DNA from: Candidatus Poribacteria bacterium
GTDB lineage: Bacteria; Poribacteria; WGA-4E; WGA-3G
Assembly (NCBI GenBank): GCA_958295945.1
Contig: OY282386.1
Coordinates: forward strand, 2,679,864-2,743,863
Reading direction: 5' to 3'
DNA length: 64,000 nucleotides
Below are positions 17,006 to 25,561 of the stretch, in pieces (the stretch's first letter is position 1; every line of letters begins with the position of its first letter). Under the pieces are notes generated by a model. That model worked only from the letters and a program-made list of their open reading frames with translations, was not told the DNA's origin and did no database searches. The translations under genes were made by a program, and so were the position numbers.

Positions 17006-17977
17006 ATGTATATTGGAACATACAACGCTATTTATAAAGTGAATGAGAATGGGAACGATGAACCCTTGAAGGTCTTTGAAGGTACAGACCACCAAGATCT
17101 TGATAGAAGAGGTCCTTATTGTGCAATGGTTTCTCTTTCAGGTGGTCAAGCAGCGGCATGTGCTCTGTCGAATGGAACCATCCTGGTTTTATCGGAGGAT
17201 GGTGAAAGGCGAATTCCAACAGGTATAGAAGATCCAATCGCTTCGTTACTAGTTGTTCGTGAGGATCCATTGACAATGCTCATTGGAACAGATGAAGGTG
17301 CCTATGTGTATCGTCTTCTTGGTGAAGAAGGACCAGCAGAAAGGGTCGTTTCGTTTGATGAATTAGATTGTCGGGAAGATTGGTATACGCCTTGGGGAGG
17401 TCCACCAGCGGTGCGGACTCTGGCCAAAACCAAAGACGGTTATTGTTATGCTGATATTCATGTCGGGAGTATTATGCGTTCATCCGATGAAGGCGTTTCG
17501 TGGGAACCTGTAACACCAGAACTCAATAAAGATGTCCATCAAGTCGTTACGTGTGCTGCGGAAGATAATTATGTTTATGCAAACACTGCTAACGGGGTGT
17601 ATGTCAGTACAGACCGTGGAGACTCTTGGGTGAACCGTCTTGATGGTTTACCGGTTCGCTACGGCACGGCTATTGCAGTACATCCATCAGAAGCAGACTT
17701 GATGATCGCTTCAGTTCAAAACGGACCGAGAGGCGGTGGTGCTTGGCTTTGTCGCTCAGAGAATGGTGGGGAGACTTGGACTCAACTCAACGATCACCTC
17801 ACGGAATCCACTGATCGTATTAGAACGGGTGGAATTGCATTCACATCCAATGGAACAGCGTGGGCAGTTATCGGTAAGACGTTATACATCGGTCAGGAAC
17901 GAGCCACTAAGTGGCAGCCATTCTGGACAGCACCCGACGATGAAAATGAGTATCCCATACAGACTTTAGCTGCCTAA
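17006..17977 (+). CDS. BNR/Asp-box repeat beta-propeller protein
   Basis: The start at 17006 has AAAGGAGAATAAAAA before it. The 323-residue protein carries Asp-box motifs (SSDEGVSWEPV, STDRGDSWVNRL, SENGGETWTQL) typical of sialidase and YCF48/Vps10-type propellers. There is no signal peptide, so it probably stays in the cytoplasm or leaves by an unknown route. The sialidase active-site arginines cannot be picked out, so an enzyme assignment is not justified. A VOC-domain gene follows after 24 bases, probably in the same transcript. Confidence 0.75.
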   Translation: MYIGTYNAIYKVNENGNDEPLKVFEGTDHQDLDRRGPYCAMVSLSGGQAAACALSNGTILVLSEDGERRIPTGIEDPIASLLVVREDPLTMLIGTDEGAYVYRLLGEEGPAERVVSFDELDCREDWYTPWGGPPAVRTLAKTKDGYCYADIHVGSIMRSSDEGVSWEPVTPELNKDVHQVVTCAAEDNYVYANTANGVYVSTDRGDSWVNRLDGLPVRYGTAIAVHPSEADLMIASVQNGPRGGGAWLCRSENGGETWTQLNDHLTESTDRIRTGGIAFTSNGTAWAVIGKTLYIGQERATKWQPFWTAPDDENEYPIQTLAA

Positions 17978-18001
17978 TATGTTTATGTGTAGGATTAAAA
18001 A

Positions 18002-18367
18002 ATGAATGTCTTAGGAATTGATTTTACTTTTTTTGCTGTAAAAGATATGGAGGAATCTATCACCTTTTACCGTGATGTACTTGGTATCCCACTTGCGGGA
18101 CTAGCACATGAAGGTAAATGGGCAGAATTTCAAATTAATCCAGGAACGTTGGCGTTAGGAGAAGGTGATTTCTTTACGGAACCCGGTGGCGGAATGGTGG
18201 CACTTGCTGTTGAGGACGCGAAAGCTGCCGTTGAAGAATTAGAACAAACTGGAATCAAGGTCATTTCACCGTTAGGGGAATCCAACGTATGTTATTTTGC
18301 AGTTGTCGAAGACCCTGACGGTAATCGTGTCATCATTCATCAGCGAAAGGATAATACATTTGGTTAA
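18002..18367 (+). CDS. VOC (glyoxalase/bleomycin resistance-like) family protein
   Basis: The 121-residue protein shows the paired beta-alpha-beta-beta-beta modules of the vicinal oxygen chelate fold: FFAVKDMEESITFYRDVLGIPL and GGGMVALAVEDAKAAVEELEQ (a start of module 2), ending in EDPDGNRVIIHQ with the usual metal-binding Glu/His region. Members bind a metal and act on thiols, catechols or drugs, or only bind ligands. The specific activity is not inferable. It probably shares a transcript with the upstream propeller gene. Confidence 0.85.
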   Translation: MNVLGIDFTFFAVKDMEESITFYRDVLGIPLAGLAHEGKWAEFQINPGTLALGEGDFFTEPGGGMVALAVEDAKAAVEELEQTGIKVISPLGESNVCYFAVVEDPDGNRVIIHQRKDNTFG

Positions 18368-18446
18368 TTGTGATTACCAACAGAATCTGAACATATACAA
18401 TAAATAGACTTCATTTGGAATCGTAAAACGTAAAGGAGTTAATGTA

Positions 18447-18704
18447 ATGGACTACAGAGACATAATAACCATTGAACCTGATAAAAGGGGAGGAAAACCG
18501 TGCATTCGTGGGATGCGGATCACCGTCTATGATGTATTAGAATACCTTGCATCGGGAATGGCGATAAGGGAGATTCTTGATGATTTTCCTTATTTAACCG
18601 AGACTGATATCAGAGCATGTCTTGCTTATGCTGCTGATAGAGAAAAAGCACAAATGGTTGTTTACACGAATGAAACTTCTATTCGATCAGAACCTATCAC
18701 CTAA
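18447..18704 (+). CDS. DUF433 protein, VapB45-like antitoxin
   Basis: The 85-residue protein starts behind AAAGGAGTTAATGTA. It has the DUF433 hallmark GGKPCIRGMRITVYDVLEYLASG and the helix LTETDIRACLAYAADREK, a winged helix-turn-helix related to the N-terminal DNA-binding part of VapB45-type antitoxins. Its end overlaps the next gene by 35 bases, the common arrangement DUF433 then DUF5615. It probably binds and silences the PIN-like partner and its own promoter. Confidence 0.88.
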   Translation: MDYRDIITIEPDKRGGKPCIRGMRITVYDVLEYLASGMAIREILDDFPYLTETDIRACLAYAADREKAQMVVYTNETSIRSEPIT

Positions 18705-19008
18705 ACTTGTAACTCGTCTGATAGATTTGTTTCCCGATTCTACACATGTTCAATATGTTGGGTTAGATACATCAGCAGATCCTATATTATGGCGTTATGC
18801 CCGGGATAATGACTATATCATTGTATCAAAGGATGCAGACTTCGGTGAAAAAAGCACAATACATGGTCATCCTCCTAAAGTGATTTGGCTTAGACATGGG
18901 AATAGTTCTACCAATTCCGTAGAAAAGATATTGACAGATCATTATTCAGATATTCAAACCTTAGTGAATAATCCAGAGCAAGGACTACTAATTGAGGGGT
19001 GTGCATAA
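18670..19008 (+). CDS. DUF5615 PIN-like protein, probable VapC45-type toxin
   Basis: The start at 18670 (MKLLFDQNLSPKLVTRLID) is chosen because this Asp-containing strand is the invariant N-terminus of DUF5615 PIN-like proteins. Earlier starts would run into the DUF433 gene. Further acidic positions of the PIN fold are visible in IIVSKDADFGEK, and the family WLRHGNS strand follows. PIN nucleases cut RNA with Mg2+. The overlap with the DUF433 gene indicates coupled translation. The gene looks intact. Confidence 0.88.
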   Translation: MKLLFDQNLSPKLVTRLIDLFPDSTHVQYVGLDTSADPILWRYARDNDYIIVSKDADFGEKSTIHGHPPKVIWLRHGNSSTNSVEKILTDHYSDIQTLVNNPEQGLLIEGCA

Positions 19009-19033
19009 ATAAATTTGATTCTAAGCTTATGTC

Positions 19034-19116
19034 GTAGGTCGGGTAGAACGCAGTGAAACCCGACACAATCGTATTGAGTCTTGCATGTCGGGTTTCGCAA
19101 GCTCTACCCGACCTAC
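19034..19116. repeat. Large hairpin repeat GTAGGTCGGGTAGA
   Basis: GTAGGTCGGGTAGA at the left is matched by TCTACCCGACCTAC at the right. The inner arms AAACCCGACA and TGTCGGGTTT also pair, giving a stem of about 25 bp with a few mismatches. It follows the PIN-like gene and could stop transcription, although no T tract is seen. It resembles dispersed hairpin repeats. Confidence 0.65.
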
Positions 19117-19293
19117 AAAATCTTGTCCTTTTTGCATCCTTTTTGCACTAAAAATGGTGTCCATCCACATGAAGAAGTTTGTGATGTGTGTCACCATCTA
19201 TGTTGATCCACCGATTATTTATGCACACCCCTCTACTAATTTTGTTATAAGTGTTATTCACTGTAGAATTTGTCTTTATGTTAGCCTATAAAT

Positions 19294-19545
19294 ACTATAG
19301 TTTGGACAGTTTTTGTTCAGTGGAAGTTGAGTCTTCAACGGAGAAACTATTTTCAGCGAGTTTCCCATATCGGGGGAACCCCACGAAAAATGCTGCACTC
19401 CAGCGGAGTGCTATGTTTATAGAAACGTTATGGCATATTCTCGCACTCCAGCGGAGTGCTATGTGTTAATTCATACATACCGCTCCGCTGGAGCGGGGAG
19501 GTTGTTCCATACTGTGGCTATAAACATATTGCTCCGCTGGAGCAA
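19294..19545. repeat. Dispersed repeat block with REP-like palindromes (copy A)
   Basis: Positions 19294-19450 match 36138-36294 with one difference noted by eye. The block ends in palindromes of the type GCACTCC-AGC-GGAGTGC (19401, 19446) followed by CGCTCCGCTGGAGCG-type units (about 19480 and 19532). It contains small hairpins and no credible gene. With the hairpin at 19034 it fills the gap 19009-19662. Confidence 0.75.
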
Positions 19546-19662
19546 AGAGCGTTTGTGTATTGTGTCAGAATTGGGTAACAGATGTCGTCCAACAAATTTC
19601 TTGTCCTAAACTCACGTATGAAAATTGTCCAAAGTATAGTATAAATAAGAAAGGAATATAAT

Positions 19663-20166
19663 TTGTATATTAAAACAACTACAAAACTTGCGCTAATTCT
19701 TACATTTATGATCATAGTGGTTGCGTTTTCCGGTTGCGAACGGATTACCCAAGTACTTGATTCACAAGCAGTCATCCCAATAGAGGAACGTGACCATGTT
19801 TGGCCAGTTGACCAGAATGGTATTGAAGTGCCAATTCCGGGGACGTGGGTGTTAGTATTACATACACACCTGAATTCAACATCTACTATAGGTGAAAGTT
19901 TCACATTACCAGCAGATCCACAACCTATTCTACAAACATCCGATGGAACGTACACGGATGGTGAAGGATTCTTCTGGACAAAAATAAGGCTTATAACTGC
20001 TGAGGGAGATCGGTGGCAATTCCTTGAACGCGTAGATACAAGTGTTACGCCACATCAACTCCACGCCGTTGTTACAGTAGATGAAAATGGAATCCCAATC
20101 CTTGAATACGGAGAATATCCGTTTGATTTACCCAAATATAACGTGCAAATATGGGAGAAACAGTAA
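19663..20166 (+). CDS. Hypothetical lipoprotein
   Basis: A TTG start at 19663 is used because GAAAGGA lies about ten bases upstream and the frame then gives a full lipoprotein signal peptide (LALILTFMIIVVAFSGC). The mature part of about 140 residues is strand-rich, with GTWVLVLHTHL and GEGFFWTKIRLI, and has no motif I recognise. It is probably attached to the outer or inner membrane. An MFS transporter gene follows after 18 bases, suggesting a common transcript, but no functional link can be shown. Confidence 0.7.
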   Translation: MYIKTTTKLALILTFMIIVVAFSGCERITQVLDSQAVIPIEERDHVWPVDQNGIEVPIPGTWVLVLHTHLNSTSTIGESFTLPADPQPILQTSDGTYTDGEGFFWTKIRLITAEGDRWQFLERVDTSVTPHQLHAVVTVDENGIPILEYGEYPFDLPKYNVQIWEKQ

Positions 20167-20184
20167 GCTTACGAATATAAGCCT

Positions 20185-21414
20185 ATGCGTATCCCGATGC
20201 TCTTCCGTTTTTCGCTCTACGGATTCTTAAAGAACCAAAAGTACTATGACCCCTTCCTGATTTTAGCATTTCGTGAGAAAGGTTTGTCCTACTTTCAAAT
20301 CGGTATTCTTATCGGTTTTCGGGAAATATGTACCAATCTTTTTGAAATACCTTCTGGCGCACTTGCTGACCTATATGGCAGACGCCGCGCCATGATATTT
20401 TCGTTCTGTGCCTATATTGCTTCATTTGCGACATTCGCTCTCAGCGAGTCGTTTGCAATACTATTCATGGCTATGTTTTTCTTTGGGTTAGGTGATGCGT
20501 TTAGAACAGGCACACACAAGGCTATGATTTTCGATTGGTTGAATATGCAAGGTAGATCGGACGAGAAGACGAAGATATACGGTTATACGCGTTCCTGGTC
20601 CCAAATGGGTTCAGCTGTTTCTGTACTTATTGCAGGTGCATTGGTTTTTTATCTTGGAAGTTTCACAGTCATATTCTGGTACTCAATCATTCCGTATTGT
20701 CTAAACATTATCAATTTTCTTGGATATCCTGCGCGATTAGACGGGAACAAGCAGAGCAAGTTTTCTCTAAGGTCAGTTGCAGATATGCTCGGTAGTGCGT
20801 TGAAGCAATCTGTGCAATTTCCTCCGCTACGCAGACTTGTATTTGAAGGAATGGGTTTTGAAGGGATGTATAAAGCCAGTAAAGATTACCTACAACCCAT
20901 ACTCAAACAAACCGCGATTGCCCTACCTTTTTTGGTTCTGATGGATGAGTCTAAACGTGCGGCATTGCTTGTCGGTGGTGTGTATTTTGTGCTATATTTT
21001 CTTTCTTCATTTGCCTCTCGTAATTCACATAGAATATCAGATTGGCGTGGTGGAGACGAAGGCGCAGCACAGGTTATGTGGTGGGTAGATTTAGTGCTTT
21101 TTGCATTGTTGATTCCAGCACTCTGGTTCAGTTGGTATCCTGCGATTATAGCACTTTTCGTTGCCTTAGCAATTCTGCAGAATTTTTGGAGACCCGGATT
21201 GATTAGTCGTTTCAACGCTCAATCCACACCTTCAATGAGCGCGACAATCTTATCTATTGAAGCACAGTCAAAATCATTAGCAACAATCATACTTGCCCCG
21301 CTGCTTGGATTGTTAGTAGACAGTATTGGTAATTTCTCTCCTGTTGGGGTTATCGGCACAGCTATTGCTATCGCAATACTAATCACATATCATAGTGAAT
21401 TAGAGACGAATTAG
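20185..21414 (+). CDS. MFS transporter
   Basis: The 409-residue protein has about twelve predicted membrane helices. The loop between helices 2 and 3 has the MFS signature as GALADLYGRRRAMIFSF, and a charged central loop separates two six-helix halves (around ARLDGNKQSKF). The N-terminus LRFSLYGFLKNQKYYDPF-like stretch and FREICTNLFEIPSG match the MFS group often annotated as sugar or drug exporters. The substrate is unknown. Confidence 0.85.
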   Translation: MRIPMLFRFSLYGFLKNQKYYDPFLILAFREKGLSYFQIGILIGFREICTNLFEIPSGALADLYGRRRAMIFSFCAYIASFATFALSESFAILFMAMFFFGLGDAFRTGTHKAMIFDWLNMQGRSDEKTKIYGYTRSWSQMGSAVSVLIAGALVFYLGSFTVIFWYSIIPYCLNIINFLGYPARLDGNKQSKFSLRSVADMLGSALKQSVQFPPLRRLVFEGMGFEGMYKASKDYLQPILKQTAIALPFLVLMDESKRAALLVGGVYFVLYFLSSFASRNSHRISDWRGGDEGAAQVMWWVDLVLFALLIPALWFSWYPAIIALFVALAILQNFWRPGLISRFNAQSTPSMSATILSIEAQSKSLATIILAPLLGLLVDSIGNFSPVGVIGTAIAIAILITYHSELETN

Positions 21415-21440
21415 GAAATCATTGCAAAGTGAGCTGAAGT

Positions 21441-22073
21441 ATGGAACAGCTATCCTTATTCACCATAGATAAACAATTTCTTCAACCGCAACCTATTCCG
21501 AGCAATCAGCATGCTGCGGATACCGTCCACGGTTTTCAATATATACCGGACTATCTAACTGACCATCAGCATGAGTGGTTATTAGACCATATTGATAAAC
21601 AGGAGTGGAAGACTTTTTATCAGCGGCGCGTTCAACATTATGGACATAGTTATAACTTCAATGGACAGCAGGAAAAACTTGAGAAGGATATTTCCGAGTT
21701 TCCAGAGTGGGTAAATAGGCTCTGTCTCAAATTGCAGAACGATGGACACATGCCGAAGATTGCCAATCAGGTACTTGTCAGTGAATATGAACCTGGACAA
21801 GGGATTGGAGATCATACTGATAAAGAAGCATGTTTTATGGATACGATTGTTATATTGAGTCTTGGTTCAGCCTGTGTTATGGATTTGACAAACGTAAAGG
21901 ATAAGACCAGGAAGGTTCCAATCTGGCTTGCACCGGGAAGTCTGACAGTATTGCGTGATGATGCAAAGGTGAAATGGATGCACGGAATCCCATCCCGGAA
22001 AACGGATCTGTGGGATGGACGTAAGTATGAACGTCAGCGGAGGGTTTCGCTTAGTTTTAGGAAATTGGTGTGA
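21441..22073 (+). CDS. AlkB-like 2-oxoglutarate/Fe(II) dioxygenase
   Basis: The 210-residue protein contains the double-stranded beta-helix core of AlkB enzymes. Visible parts are NQVLVSEYEPGQGIGDHTDKE-like sequence with the iron-binding H-x-D, WMHGIPSR with the second His, and RRVSLSFR with the Arg that binds 2-oxoglutarate. AlkB proteins remove methyl groups from DNA, RNA or protein by oxidation. Residue variation around the nucleotide-recognition lid prevents choosing a substrate. It lies 27 bases after the MFS gene, so read-through is possible. Confidence 0.9.
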   Translation: MEQLSLFTIDKQFLQPQPIPSNQHAADTVHGFQYIPDYLTDHQHEWLLDHIDKQEWKTFYQRRVQHYGHSYNFNGQQEKLEKDISEFPEWVNRLCLKLQNDGHMPKIANQVLVSEYEPGQGIGDHTDKEACFMDTIVILSLGSACVMDLTNVKDKTRKVPIWLAPGSLTVLRDDAKVKWMHGIPSRKTDLWDGRKYERQRRVSLSFRKLV

Positions 22074-22155
22074 ATTTATATGCGTTTGCCTCTTTTATGA
22101 TCAAGATAACGAATTGCCTTGACAGGTTAAATGTTGTTACCGTTATGATACTAAC

Positions 22156-22313
22156 TAACGTGAGTTTGATAATTATACAGGACGGACGCATTCCCCCTTG
22201 ATAAGGGGGGTTAAAAAGTCGCTATTTCAGTGATTTAACCCCCTAAATCCCCCTTATCAGTGGGACTTTAAGAGGCAATGTGGAAGTCATAACTATTTAT
22301 CAAACTCACGTTA
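22156..22313. mobile_element. 158-bp MITE with perfect 17-bp ends
   Basis: TAACGTGAGTTTGATAA and its exact reverse complement bound a non-coding core that itself holds an inverted repeat (CCCCCTTGATAAGGGGG...). ACTAAC occurs directly outside both ends, a likely target duplication. A piece of the same core, without the ends, is at 54897-54982, and an end-like TATCAAACTCACG is at 36419-36431. Confidence 0.75.
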
Positions 22314-22386
22314 ACTAACTTATATTTCTCAGAAGTTGTTGAATATCAGTTAAATTATTGGTATCCTAAAGAACTTGGAATTGCTT

Positions 22387-23130
22387 TCATGCTGAGATGT
22401 CTTCTGAATTGAATTTAACAATTTCTTCCCAAAGTATGTTGCCGTCTGCATCACAGAATTTTGTAATAAATTCAAAGGTAAATTTGTTCACGACTTTAGC
22501 ATACTCTTGCATAAACTGCTCGTTTCTTTCTTTAGCTTGATGGCCTAATGGTTCAATTATTTCAGTATAAAGATTATCATTTCCCGAAATAAATGCCCAA
22601 AATTTCTGTCCACACAATTTGAAATAATCACCCTTATTTGGTTTTCTGTTTTTTCCATAACAACAGCCATTAATTGCAACGACATTTGGGGATGATGTAT
22701 TTGTACCAAGGATACGTCTCGCTTGTCTGAAGTCGTCCCGAAGTTTTGAAACTTGACGACTATTTCCCCAATTTGGTCCTGATTTAATAGAAATAATATA
22801 CCTAATACCATCTTTTATAAATTCTAAATCTATGCCTTCTGCAGAAGATTTTTGACCTCCATATACTTGAGAACAAATGAAGATCGCAAGTCCTTCCAAG
22901 AATCCTCCAAAAATTGTCTCTTCCTGTGAGGATAAACGAGCATCCAGAATAGTTTTTACGAACCCCGAGGCGGTTATTACATTTTTAGCTTTGAATAAAT
23001 AAGGGTTCTTTTGTTTGACTACATCCAGCAGTTTCAGTTTTTGCAGATTTTCTAATCTTCTCTGATGAAAGGTCTGAATGTTATCCTGAACATAATCAGT
23101 TATCTCTTGTTGTGTAATGTGTTTCATCAT
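22387..23130 (-). CDS. Type II restriction endonuclease, PmeII-family-like
   Basis: The start is set at 23130 (MMKHITQQEITDYV) behind GAAGAGGCAG; the frame extends upstream only inside the methyltransferase gene. The 247-residue protein contains EGIDLEFIKDG...YIISIKSGPNWGNS, a PD-(D/E)xK-like nuclease core (Asp then Lys on adjacent strands), and NVVAINGCCYGKN. This pattern is what I associate with the PmeII group. It overlaps the methyltransferase stop by about 35 bases, so translation is probably coupled. It would cut unmethylated DNA; the site is not inferable. Confidence 0.8.
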   Translation of the reverse strand: MMKHITQQEITDYVQDNIQTFHQRRLENLQKLKLLDVVKQKNPYLFKAKNVITASGFVKTILDARLSSQEETIFGGFLEGLAIFICSQVYGGQKSSAEGIDLEFIKDGIRYIISIKSGPNWGNSRQVSKLRDDFRQARRILGTNTSSPNVVAINGCCYGKNRKPNKGDYFKLCGQKFWAFISGNDNLYTEIIEPLGHQAKERNEQFMQEYAKVVNKFTFEFITKFCDADGNILWEEIVKFNSEDISA

Positions 23131-23965
23131 CTGCCTCTTCAAATAGTAACATCTGTTTTGATTTGATATTCTCCTTTGCAACTTGATAATACTGCGGCAT
23201 AATCTCAATACCAACAGAATTTCTAAATAGCTTTTGTGCAACTTGACACGTAGTACCAGAGCCAGCAAACGGATCCAGCACCCAATCATCTTCTTTCGTA
23301 AACAACTTGATAAACCATTCAGGTAATGACTTAGGAAAAACAGCACTGTGGTTTCTATTACCTGTTTCCGTCGCTAAGTGTAATACATTCGTCGGATACG
23401 CCATTTTTCTGTTCACCCAATTTGATACATTTTTACCAAACCCGCTCCCAACTTTTGAGGTGTCTCTACTTTGATCGGTCTTGCTAAGATTCTTCAATCT
23501 TTTCTCCGCCCAATCTCCCATCGGCACCATAACAGATTCTTGATACATATTGAACTTCTTGGATTTGTTGAACTGCAAACACCTTTCCCATGCATCTCTA
23601 AACCGATTCGGCCATTTTCCGGGATAACTATTCTTCTTATGCCAAATAAACTCCTCTGTCCACAACCATCCCAGTTTTTTCATTTCAAGTATCAACTCAA
23701 GAACGTATGTATGTCGTTCTCCATCAACAGCTTTCTCTTTGATGTTTAAAATAAAAGTACCCGATGATTTGAGCACTCTTAAAAATTCTGCAGCACGCGG
23801 CATAAACCAATTGACATATTCATTCGGATTGATGCCGCCGTACGTTTTGGAACGGCGGTCGGCATAAGGGGGAGAAGTTACAATTAGGTCAATTGAATCA
23901 GCGTCACAATTGGTGAGTATGTCTAAACAATCTCCAAGATAAAGATCAGTTTTAATGGCTGACAT
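23096..23965 (-). CDS. Type II DNA methyltransferase (beta class, N4-C or N6-A)
   Basis: The 289-residue protein has motif IV as TSPPYAD near residue 30 and motif I as DPFAGSGTT near residue 240. This order defines beta-class amino-methyltransferases. SPPY favours N4-cytosine methylation, though N6-adenine enzymes can have it. Between them is a target recognition region with WHKKNSYPGKWPNRFRDAWE. It uses S-adenosylmethionine to protect host DNA from the overlapping nuclease gene. The upstream region is very AT-rich, in keeping with transfer. Confidence 0.92.
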   Translation of the reverse strand: MSAIKTDLYLGDCLDILTNCDADSIDLIVTSPPYADRRSKTYGGINPNEYVNWFMPRAAEFLRVLKSSGTFILNIKEKAVDGERHTYVLELILEMKKLGWLWTEEFIWHKKNSYPGKWPNRFRDAWERCLQFNKSKKFNMYQESVMVPMGDWAEKRLKNLSKTDQSRDTSKVGSGFGKNVSNWVNRKMAYPTNVLHLATETGNRNHSAVFPKSLPEWFIKLFTKEDDWVLDPFAGSGTTCQVAQKLFRNSVGIEIMPQYYQVAKENIKSKQMLLFEEADDETHYTTRDN

Positions 23966-24392
23966 TTAGTGTATACCTCTATGTAAATGTTAACAGAAAT
24001 TACTTATGTCAAGTCAAATAAAGAGTACCATATTATCATAGAATGTTCAAGCGAAATGTATGCATTGCTATGTTGCAGACATAACAAAAATCAAGCACAA
24101 TAAAATCCTGGTTCAGACAAAGAACTACACCCAATTCAACAATTATCAACAAATTCATAAAAAAAATATGAATATATTTACTTTTTATTTGACAATGACA
24201 AATACACATATTATAATTAACATATGTTTAGAATGTAAACCCAAATCACGTGTTGGAGGGTTGGCAACCTCGACTATACCATTTCTACAAAATGACTTCG
24301 CTTAAAGAAATAGACTGTTCGTAGTCGCGCATTCATTGCGCCTCTTACATTCAGCACAAGCGGTGCGAAAGGTGTCCAGAAAACTTTGCCCT

Positions 24393-24460
24393 ATAGGCAT
24401 CAATTTAGTGTCCTTCAAGGTCCGGTAATAAAGCGTGATTTCTCCTAAATTGATGCCTAT
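24393..24460. repeat. Hairpin ATAGGCATCAATTTAG
   Basis: ATAGGCATCAATTTAG (24393-24408) and its exact reverse complement (24445-24460) form a 16-bp stem with a 36-base loop. A related GTAGGCATCAATT piece lies inside the MITE at 6333. Confidence 0.7.
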
Positions 24461-24531
24461 GCAATTAGTGAAATCTTATGTGAACACAATGCCCTACAAA
24501 AGAACACAGACTGGATTGATAGCACTGTACC

Positions 24532-24597
24532 AAAACCTTGTGCAAATCCTTTACCACCCCTTAGTAACAGTACAAGATGGATATATTCCAAGTTTTA
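24532..24597 (+). repeat. 66-bp direct repeat, copy 1
   Basis: Matches 25311-25375 apart from one substitution and one indel seen by eye (shared core TTACCACCCCTTAGTAACAG). The copies are about 780 bp apart in the same orientation, bracketing a promoter-like sequence and palindromic sites. Confidence 0.85.
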
Positions 24598-24735
24598 GGG
24601 TGTAAAGCTTTTGTCACTAACTTCTCACGAACCATTGTAGTGCGGGGTCTCCGTGCCCCGCTATTGTTGAGAGGAGAGATGGCGTGGCACGGAGACCCGG
24701 GGAACGCCAAAAGGCGTTCATACCGTTGATTTCTT
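24598..24735. mobile_element. MITE-like element with GGGTGTAAAG end (copy B, right end lost)
   Basis: Begins GGGTGTAAAGCTTTTGTCAC and continues with the family inner hairpin (GCGGGGTCTCCGTGCCCCGC... and GGCACGGAGACCCGG). It then runs into TTCATACCGTTGATTT as copy C does. The right terminal repeat is absent. Confidence 0.65.
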
Positions 24736-24917
24736 GATTTCTTGATTTGGCACTTTGTAAGCACTCTGGACTTTGATCTCAAATTACCCTATTTATTTCC
24801 TAATCTTCATTAGGGACGATATGTCTGGACTAACCAGCTCTTATAATCATATCTTCCTCACAGGTCTAAGAAATGTGTGTTGAACAATGAAAAATATGTC
24901 CATTGCCAAAAAATAAC

Positions 24918-24946
24918 TTGACAGAAGTCCATTTATGTGTTAATAT
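24918..24946 (+). promoter_or_regulatory. Promoter-like sequence in gene-free region
   Basis: TTGACA, a 17-base spacer, then TAATAT. No intact gene follows; it may have served the lost gene whose start remains at 25263. Confidence 0.4.
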
Positions 24947-25115
24947 ATATTTATTATTTATTTTGACATGAATGTTATGTATAATATAACAAATTTAAGA
25001 AATTTATAAGAGCAAAATAATGGAAACTATTATGAAGATAAAAGACGATATTCATGCAATTCATCACACATTTCTATACAAAAATAACGGACAAATCTCA
25101 ACATCTCAGAAAAAT

Positions 25116-25240
25116 CTTACAGTTTACGAAATTCAAATTTTTGTGCTATCAAATTATGTGCTATAAACCCATACAGATACTGGAGTTATAGGCAATTTTG
25201 CTGTCTTACAGTATGTAAGAGATTTCTTACAGTTTCGTAA
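25116..25240. promoter_or_regulatory. Three CTTACAGT palindromic sites, possible operators
   Basis: CTTACAGTTTACGAA (25116), CTTACAGTATGTAAG (25205) and CTTACAGTTTCGTAAC (25226) share TTAC-N5/6-GTAA symmetry. The last lies 20 bases before the AAGGAG of the 13-codon frame at 25263. The spacing suggests an operator of a repressor that no longer has its gene here. Confidence 0.35.
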
Positions 25241-25310
25241 CTTTTCAAGAAGGAGACAGACCATGAAATTGCCAGAAAAACACAATGAATATGCCATCAG
25301 ATGAGTCTCC

Positions 25311-25375
25311 AAAATCTTGTGCAATCCTTTACCACCCCTTAGTAACAGTACAAGATGGATATATTCCAAGTTTTA
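25311..25375 (+). repeat. 66-bp direct repeat, copy 2
   Basis: Second copy of the repeat at 24532. It directly follows the 13-codon frame at 25263, so its arrival may have removed the rest of that gene. Confidence 0.85.
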
Positions 25376-25561
25376 AGTTGACTTTATTCAGATTCACATG
25401 GTATTATAAATCCATTACAAATAAACTGGTTTTTGAAACATGAATCATCTGTTGTGTGGCAAATAGATATACGTTAATAAATGTTATATTAGTTCCATCA
25501 AAAAATCTAAGTTGTGTCATACGTGTAAATCAATTTCAATAAATCAAAGAGGAGTAAAGTA

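Larger units (their letters stand above)
23966..25561. other. Gene-free AT-rich repeat zone
   Basis: About 1.6 kb without a credible gene. It holds a hairpin (24393-24460), a 66-bp direct repeat (24532 and 25311), a truncated MITE copy, a promoter-like sequence and three palindromic sites. A 48-codon frame at 25021 has no good ribosome site. AAGGAG before an ATG at 25263 opens a frame of only 13 codons, then the second repeat copy begins; this looks like the start of a lost gene. Confidence 0.6.

Noticed and set aside
19251-19469. Frame reading LQRSAMFIETLWHIL as a protein, also at 36146
   Set aside because: It is the translation of a dispersed palindromic repeat, present wherever the repeat lies.
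19398-19560. CRISPR array
   Set aside because: The repeated units are palindromes at irregular spacing with no regular spacers and no cas genes.
24060-24305. 81-codon frame downstream of the restriction-modification pair
   Set aside because: AT-rich, no start signal, and it runs into repeat DNA.
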